Positions 6,612 through 10,009 of a stretch of 10,009 bases of DNA are shown here, piece by piece; within the stretch, counting starts at the first letter, position 1; the number at the start of each line of letters is the position of its first letter. The notes beneath the pieces are model-generated. The model ran no database searches, had not been told where the DNA came from, and saw nothing but the letters and a program-made list of their open reading frames with translations. Source of the DNA: JAFGBM01 sp964564915 (GTDB lineage Bacteria; Actinomycetota; Actinomycetes; Actinomycetales; Demequinaceae); NCBI GenBank assembly GCA_964564915.1, contig CAZMCU010000047.1, forward strand, positions 1 through 10,009, given 5' to 3'. A program made the translations under genes and the position numbers.

Positions 6612-7630
6612 CGATCGCGCCGGAGGGCCGCCGCATGCTCCGTGTCGAGGCGCGGAACGCCGAGACCCCCATTGAGCGAAAGCCCGAATGGATCCGTACG
6701 ACCGCATCGATGGGCCCGGAGTACCGCGAGATCAAGAGCCTCGTTGGGGAGAGGGGCCTTCATACGGTGTGCGAAGAGGCCGGATGCCCCAACATCTTCG
6801 AGTGCTGGGAGGACCGGGAGGCTACGTTCCTCATCGGCGGGGATCACTGCACCCGGAGGTGCGACTTCTGCCAGATCGATACGGGTAAGCCCGAACCGCT
6901 CGACACGGACGAACCCCGGCGCGTCGCGGAATATGTCACCGAGATGGGCCTCAAATACGCGACGGTCACGGGTGTCTCGCGCGACGATCTTCCCGATGCC
7001 GGTGCTTGGCTCTATGCGGAAACCGTTCGCCAGATTCATGCTGCGAATCCCCACACCGGTGTCGAGGTGCTCATCCCCGATTTCAATGGCCGCCCGGAAC
7101 ACCTCACAGAGGTGTTCTCCTCCTTCCCCGAGGTGCTGTCTCACAACCTTGAGACCGTGCCGCGAATCTTCAAGAGCATTCGGCCCGGGTTCCGCTACGA
7201 CCGTTCCCTTGCCGTTCTTGCGGCGGCCCGCGAAGCCGGACTCGTCACCAAGTCCAATCTCATTTTGGGGTTGGGAGAGACGACGGAGGAGACAATCGAG
7301 GCGCTTCACGACCTCCACGCGGCGGGTTGCGACCTCCTGACGATCACCCAGTACCTTCGTCCAAGCGAACGCCATCACCCCGTCGACCGCTGGGTTCGAC
7401 CGCACGAGTTTGTCGATCTCGCACGCGAAGCCGAGGAGATCGGATTCCTCGGCGTCATGGCGGGGCCACTCGTTCGCTCAAGCTACCGGGCGGGGCGACT
7501 GTGGGGGCAAGCGATGGTGAGAAAAGGACGCCCCATCCCCGACGCGCTACGACACTTGGGCGAACCGATGACGGCACGCCAAGAGGCTTCCGCGCTCGTC
7601 TCCCGCGGCTTCGACGCCCGCGCTCGCTAG
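6608..7630 (+). CDS. lipA: Lipoyl synthase LipA (radical SAM)
   Basis: LipA inserts two sulfur atoms into protein-bound octanoyl groups to make lipoate, using two iron-sulfur clusters. The 340-residue protein has the auxiliary-cluster cysteines CEEAGCPNIFEC (Cys55, Cys60, Cys66), the radical SAM cluster CTRRCDFC (Cys81, Cys85, Cys88), and the C-terminal RSSY motif (290-293) whose serine binds the auxiliary cluster. All catalytic residues are intact. The frame is open upstream through lipB, but the actinobacterial N-terminus TIAPEGRRMLRVEARNAETP begins at the GTG at 6608. AAGGAG (6597-6602) stands 5 nt before it. The GTG overlaps the lipB stop, so translation is probably coupled. Its product matures the lipoyl domains of complexes such as the one whose E2 is encoded at the left edge. 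Confidence 0.96.
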   Translation: MTIAPEGRRMLRVEARNAETPIERKPEWIRTTASMGPEYREIKSLVGERGLHTVCEEAGCPNIFECWEDREATFLIGGDHCTRRCDFCQIDTGKPEPLDTDEPRRVAEYVTEMGLKYATVTGVSRDDLPDAGAWLYAETVRQIHAANPHTGVEVLIPDFNGRPEHLTEVFSSFPEVLSHNLETVPRIFKSIRPGFRYDRSLAVLAAAREAGLVTKSNLILGLGETTEETIEALHDLHAAGCDLLTITQYLRPSERHHPVDRWVRPHEFVDLAREAEEIGFLGVMAGPLVRSSYRAGRLWGQAMVRKGRPIPDALRHLGEPMTARQEASALVSRGFDARAR

Positions 7631-7642
7631 ACTGTCCCCATC
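7628..7642 (+). promoter_or_regulatory. Probable -10 box of the DUF4191 gene, made partly from the lipA stop codon
   Basis: TAGACT (7628-7633) fits the TANNNT -10 pattern, and its TAG is the stop codon of lipA. The ATG of the next gene starts 9 nt after the box, and no ribosome binding site lies between. This is the layout of a leaderless actinobacterial promoter. No -35 element at 16-18 nt is apparent, and read-through from lipB-lipA is also likely. Confidence 0.45.
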
Positions 7643-8341
7643 ATGGCTACCGACATCAAACCCCCCAAGCCCAAATGGTGGAAGAACATCGTCGAGGTCT
7701 TGGGTTTCGTTCGAAAGAACGACCGACTGTTCTTGCCCGCTTTCATCGTCCTGTTTGTGCTCATTTCCGGGAGCGCAACCTTCTTCATGCTCAAGAACCC
7801 GCACCTCGCGACCTACATCTACGCAAGCGTGCTCGCGATCCTGCTGCTCATTCTGGGGACGTTCCTTCTGCTCATCGCCCGGGTCGACCGCGCGCAACTT
7901 AACATCTTCGCCGGCAAACTCGGTGGGTCCCTCGCCGCGGCTCAGACCATCCGCCGCGGATGGAAGTTCAACGACGATCCAGCCGAGGTGGACCCCCGGG
8001 GCAAAGCCGCGGTGTTCCAGGGAGTCGGGAAGGGTGGGATCGTCCTCATCGGTGAGGGAGGTGCGGGGGCTCACAAGGCCATGTACACCGCCAGAGCTCG
8101 ACTCAACCGCATCGTGCCCGGGATACCCGTGCACGAGTTCTTCGTTGGCAACGGCCATGGGGAACTTCAACTCCGCGGACTCGTCAAGGCGATCAAGCAC
8201 CTCAAGCGGACGCTCAACAAACGTCAGCGCGCCGCCGTCGAAGCCCGCCTCCGTGCCCTCGGTGGCACCCGTATCCCGGTTCCGAAGGGAATCGACCCCA
8301 TGCGCGCAAGGCCCGATCGGAAGGCGTTACGCGGGAAGTAA
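7643..8341 (+). CDS. DUF4191 family membrane protein
   Basis: The 232-residue protein resembles the actinobacterial DUF4191 family (Rv2219 type), whose function is unknown. After a basic, Lys/Pro-rich start (KPPKPKWWKN) come two membrane helices at about 29-49 and 57-79. A soluble, probably cytoplasmic part follows, with the family-like stretch RRGWKFNDDPAEVDPRGKA (104-122), VFQGVGKGGIVLIGEG and IPVHEFFVGNGHGE. The C-terminal end is strongly basic (HLKRTLNKRQRAAVEARLR, ARPDRKALRGK). The ATG at 7643 is 12 nt after the lipA stop and lacks a ribosome binding site. Its position between lipA and glnA is conserved in many actinobacteria, but that has not revealed a role. The stop codon lies in the loop of a strong hairpin. 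Confidence 0.88.
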   Translation: MATDIKPPKPKWWKNIVEVLGFVRKNDRLFLPAFIVLFVLISGSATFFMLKNPHLATYIYASVLAILLLILGTFLLLIARVDRAQLNIFAGKLGGSLAAAQTIRRGWKFNDDPAEVDPRGKAAVFQGVGKGGIVLIGEGGAGAHKAMYTARARLNRIVPGIPVHEFFVGNGHGELQLRGLVKAIKHLKRTLNKRQRAAVEARLRALGGTRIPVPKGIDPMRARPDRKALRGK

Positions 8342-8355
8342 CCCGCGCAACGCCT
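8322..8355 (+). terminator. Strong hairpin spanning the DUF4191 stop codon
   Basis: AGGCGTT (8322-8328) pairs with AACGCCT (8349-8355). After one A-C mismatch (8329/8348), CGCGGG (8330-8335) pairs with CCCGCG (8342-8347). The loop is AAGTAA, containing the TAA stop. That gives 13 pairs, mostly GC. No T-run follows on the plus strand, so it is not a classic intrinsic terminator. It may slow RNA decay or end transcription in another way before glnA. Confidence 0.5.
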
Positions 8356-8392
8356 CACAGACTGCGCTGAATTAACCCCCGTACGCGGGAAG
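8328..8392. repeat. 11-bp direct repeat ending exactly at the assembly gap
   Basis: TACGCGGGAAG occurs at 8328-8338, inside the hairpin, and again at 8382-8392, the last bases before the N run. The copies are 54 bp apart. The second copy is preceded by CCCCCG, which can also pair with part of it. Confidence 0.7.
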
Positions 8393-8492
8393 NNNNNNNN
8401 NNNNNNNNNNNNNNNNNNNNNNNNNNNNNNNNNNNNNNNNNNNNNNNNNNNNNNNNNNNNNNNNNNNNNNNNNNNNNNNNNNNNNNNNNNNN
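8393..8492. other. Assembly gap of 100 N
   Basis: Exactly 100 unknown bases join two contigs. A round 100 usually marks a gap of unknown length, so the true distance from the DUF4191 gene to glnA is not known. In M. tuberculosis a small RDD-family membrane gene (Rv2219A) lies at this point. Any reading frame drawn across the gap is not real. Confidence 0.97.
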
Positions 8493-8517
8493 AACCTCCT
8501 CGCGCACCACTATTCTC

Positions 8518-8555
8518 GTAACAGGCTCGAAACATCCCTCACACCTCGGGGAAAC
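8518..8555 (+). promoter_or_regulatory. GlnR-type nitrogen-control operator upstream of glnA
   Basis: The sequence reads GTAAC-N6-GAAAC-N6-CACAC-N6-GAAAC. This follows the actinobacterial GlnR box (gTnAC-n6-GaAAC, repeated), with four AC dinucleotides spaced exactly 11 bp apart (8521, 8532, 8543, 8554). Only the third half-site is weak. The block ends 10 bp before the -10 box and covers the -35 position, where GlnR could act on glnA according to nitrogen supply. The glnR gene itself is not in the window. Confidence 0.75.
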
Positions 8556-8565
8556 CGTGGTCCCC

Positions 8566-8571
8566 TAGTCT
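8566..8571 (+). promoter_or_regulatory. Probable glnA -10 box
   Basis: TAGTCT fits TANNNT. It would start transcription near 8578, giving a leader of about 38 nt that carries the ribosome binding site AAGGAG (8604-8609). No good -35 is seen, as expected for a promoter depending on an activator bound just upstream. Confidence 0.55.
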
Positions 8572-8615
8572 GGGTACCGCCGAGACCTGGCAACCGCTAC
8601 TTCAAGGAGCTAACG

Positions 8616-10009
8616 ATGTTTAAAGACGCCGCAGAGGCGATCGCCTTCGTCACAAAGGAGAACGTTAGGTTCATCGACGTCCGCTTCTGTGACCTCCCAG
8701 GCACCATGCAGCACTTCACCATTCCCGCGTCGTTGTTTACCGACGACCTGTTCGCCAATGGACTGGCGTTCGACGGTTCGTCGATCCGCGGATTCCAGGC
8801 CATCAATGAGTCCGACATGAATCTCATGCCTGACATCGCGACTGCGTACATCGACCCGTTCAGGACCCTGAAGACGCTCGTCGTGAACTTTTCCGTCGTC
8901 GACCCCTTCACGGGCGAGGCCTACTCGCGCGACCCGCGCAACATTGCCAACAAGGCTGTCGAGTACCTGAAGTCGACCGGCATCGGCGACACCGCGTACT
9001 TTGGTCCGGAGGCGGAGTTCTTCATCTTCGACTCCGTTCGCTTCGCTACGAACGCGCACGAAGGCTACTACCACATCGACTCCAACGAGGGCTGGTGGAA
9101 CAGCGGCCAAGAGTACGGCGAAGATGGCCCCAACCGTGGCTACAAGACGCGGCACAAGGGCGGCTATTTCCCCGTTTCGCCGGGCGACCAGATGGCCGAC
9201 ATCCGCGATGAGATGGTCTCGACCCTCCAGTCCGTCGGCCTCAGCATCGAGAAGGCACACCACGAGGTCGGTACGGGCGGTCAGCAGGAGATCAACTACA
9301 AGTTCAACTCCTTGCTCCACGCCGGAGATGACCTGATGAAGTTCAAGTACGTCGTCAAGAACGTCGCATGGAAGAACGGCAAGACGGTGACGTTCATGCC
9401 TAAGCCGCTCTTCGGAGACAACGGCTCGGGCATGCACTGCCACCAGTCCGTGTGGAAGGACGGCAAGCCGCTGATGTTCGACGAAAAGGGCTACGGAGGA
9501 CTGTCCGACCTGGCCCGCTGGTACATCGGAGGACTGCTGAAGCACGCACCGTCACTCCTGGCGTTCACGAACCCGACGCTGAACTCGTACCACCGCCTCG
9601 TCCCTGGCTTCGAGGCTCCGGTCAACCTCGTGTACTCCGCGCGTAACCGCTCGGCGTGCATCCGCATCCCGATCACGGGTTCGAACCCCAAGGCCAAGCG
9701 CCTGGAGTTCCGTGTCCCCGACCCGTCGTCGAACCCGTACCTCGCGTTCTCGGCGATGCTCATGGCCGGTATCGATGGCATCAAGAACAAGATCGAACCG
9801 CCAGCGCCCATCGACAAGGACCTCTACGAACTCCCGCCGGAGGAGCATGCCAAGATCCAGCAGGTTCCTGGCTCGCTTGCCGAGGTTCTCGACAACCTTG
9901 AGCGTGACCACGCCTTCCTCTCCGAGGGCGGCGTCTTCACGGACGATCTGATCGAAGAGTGGATCGACTTCAAGCGGACCAAGGAGATTGACCCCATCCG
10001 CTTCCGTCC
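8616..10009 (+). CDS. glnA: Glutamine synthetase type I, 3' end cut by window edge
   Basis: GlnA joins ammonia to glutamate using ATP, the main entry of nitrogen into metabolism, as a cytoplasmic dodecamer. The frame is open from the ATG at 8616 to the window edge: 464 complete codons of about 474. AAGGAG lies 6 nt before the start. Typical motifs are FDGSSIRGF (52-60), GPEAEFFIFD (130-139), GGQQEINYKF (221-230), KPLFGDNGSGMHCH (263-276), NPTLNSYHRLVPGFEAP (319-335) and RSACIRIP (345-352). The tyrosine in KDLYELPPEE (Tyr404) is the site that GlnE adenylylates in the GSI-beta class, so both transcriptional (GlnR box) and enzyme-level control are likely. The last residues, EIDPIRFR, are the normal near-end of the family. 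Its place after the DUF4191 gene matches the actinobacterial order. Confidence 0.96.
   Translation, partial: MFKDAAEAIAFVTKENVRFIDVRFCDLPGTMQHFTIPASLFTDDLFANGLAFDGSSIRGFQAINESDMNLMPDIATAYIDPFRTLKTLVVNFSVVDPFTGEAYSRDPRNIANKAVEYLKSTGIGDTAYFGPEAEFFIFDSVRFATNAHEGYYHIDSNEGWWNSGQEYGEDGPNRGYKTRHKGGYFPVSPGDQMADIRDEMVSTLQSVGLSIEKAHHEVGTGGQQEINYKFNSLLHAGDDLMKFKYVVKNVAWKNGKTVTFMPKPLFGDNGSGMHCHQSVWKDGKPLMFDEKGYGGLSDLARWYIGGLLKHAPSLLAFTNPTLNSYHRLVPGFEAPVNLVYSARNRSACIRIPITGSNPKAKRLEFRVPDPSSNPYLAFSAMLMAGIDGIKNKIEPPAPIDKDLYELPPEEHAKIQQVPGSLAEVLDNLERDHAFLSEGGVFTDDLIEEWIDFKRTKEIDPIRFR

Noticed and set aside
6236..7405. Minus-strand open frame (389 codons) across lipB and lipA
   Set aside because: Shadow of two well-conserved genes on the plus strand.
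8224..8535. Minus-strand open frame crossing the N run
   Set aside because: About a third of it is unknown bases, so the frame across the gap has no meaning.
8610..9545. Minus-strand open frame (311 codons) opposite glnA
   Set aside because: Shadow of glnA; it even covers the glnA start region and has no family features.

Overview
The window is high-GC DNA from an actinobacterium. Codon use, leaderless-looking TANNNT promoters and protein sequences resemble Microbacteriaceae, but this family assignment is an inference without a tree. The backbone follows a gene order well known from actinobacteria, for example Mycobacterium tuberculosis Rv2215-Rv2220: 2-oxoacid dehydrogenase E2 (sucB/dlaT type), TIGR01777-type epimerase, lipB, lipA, a DUF4191 membrane protein, then glnA. 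Both ends are cut: sucB lacks its N-terminal part and glnA lacks about its last ten codons.

Layout. 1-927 is the 3' part of sucB. 930-1826 is the epimerase-like SDR gene, starting 2 bp after the sucB stop. 1907-2383 is a small four-helix membrane protein of unknown function. 2390-3634 (minus) is a degenerate protein kinase with a single membrane helix and an outside domain. 3706-5880 (minus) is an MMPL/RND-type transporter. 5943-6611 is lipB and 6608-7630 is lipA, overlapping by 4 bp. 7643-8341 is the DUF4191 protein. 8393-8492 is a run of exactly 100 N, an assembly gap. 8616-10009 is glnA.

How the parts fit. SucB needs a lipoyl cofactor; LipB transfers octanoyl groups to lipoyl domains and LipA inserts the sulfurs, so the core joins a lipoate-dependent enzyme to the enzymes that make its cofactor. 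Between the epimerase and lipB, where Rv2216 and Rv2217 are adjacent in M. tuberculosis, lie about 4 kb with three genes unrelated to lipoate: the small membrane protein, the kinase-like protein and the transporter. glnA has its own promoter region, with four AC dinucleotides on an exact 11-bp spacing that match a GlnR nitrogen-control operator, placed just upstream of a TAGTCT -10 box.

Most notable signals: the kinase-like protein lacking the Gly-loop/Lys part of its N-lobe; a 39-bp symmetrical nested palindrome between it and the transporter gene, with a perfect DnaA box (TTATCCACA) across its centre; the GlnR-type operator; and the gap located exactly where an RDD-family membrane gene sits in relatives. 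I saw no rRNA, tRNA, CRISPR array, insertion sequence or phage gene. I do not see convincing evidence for a wholly new system; most of the window is conserved housekeeping DNA.
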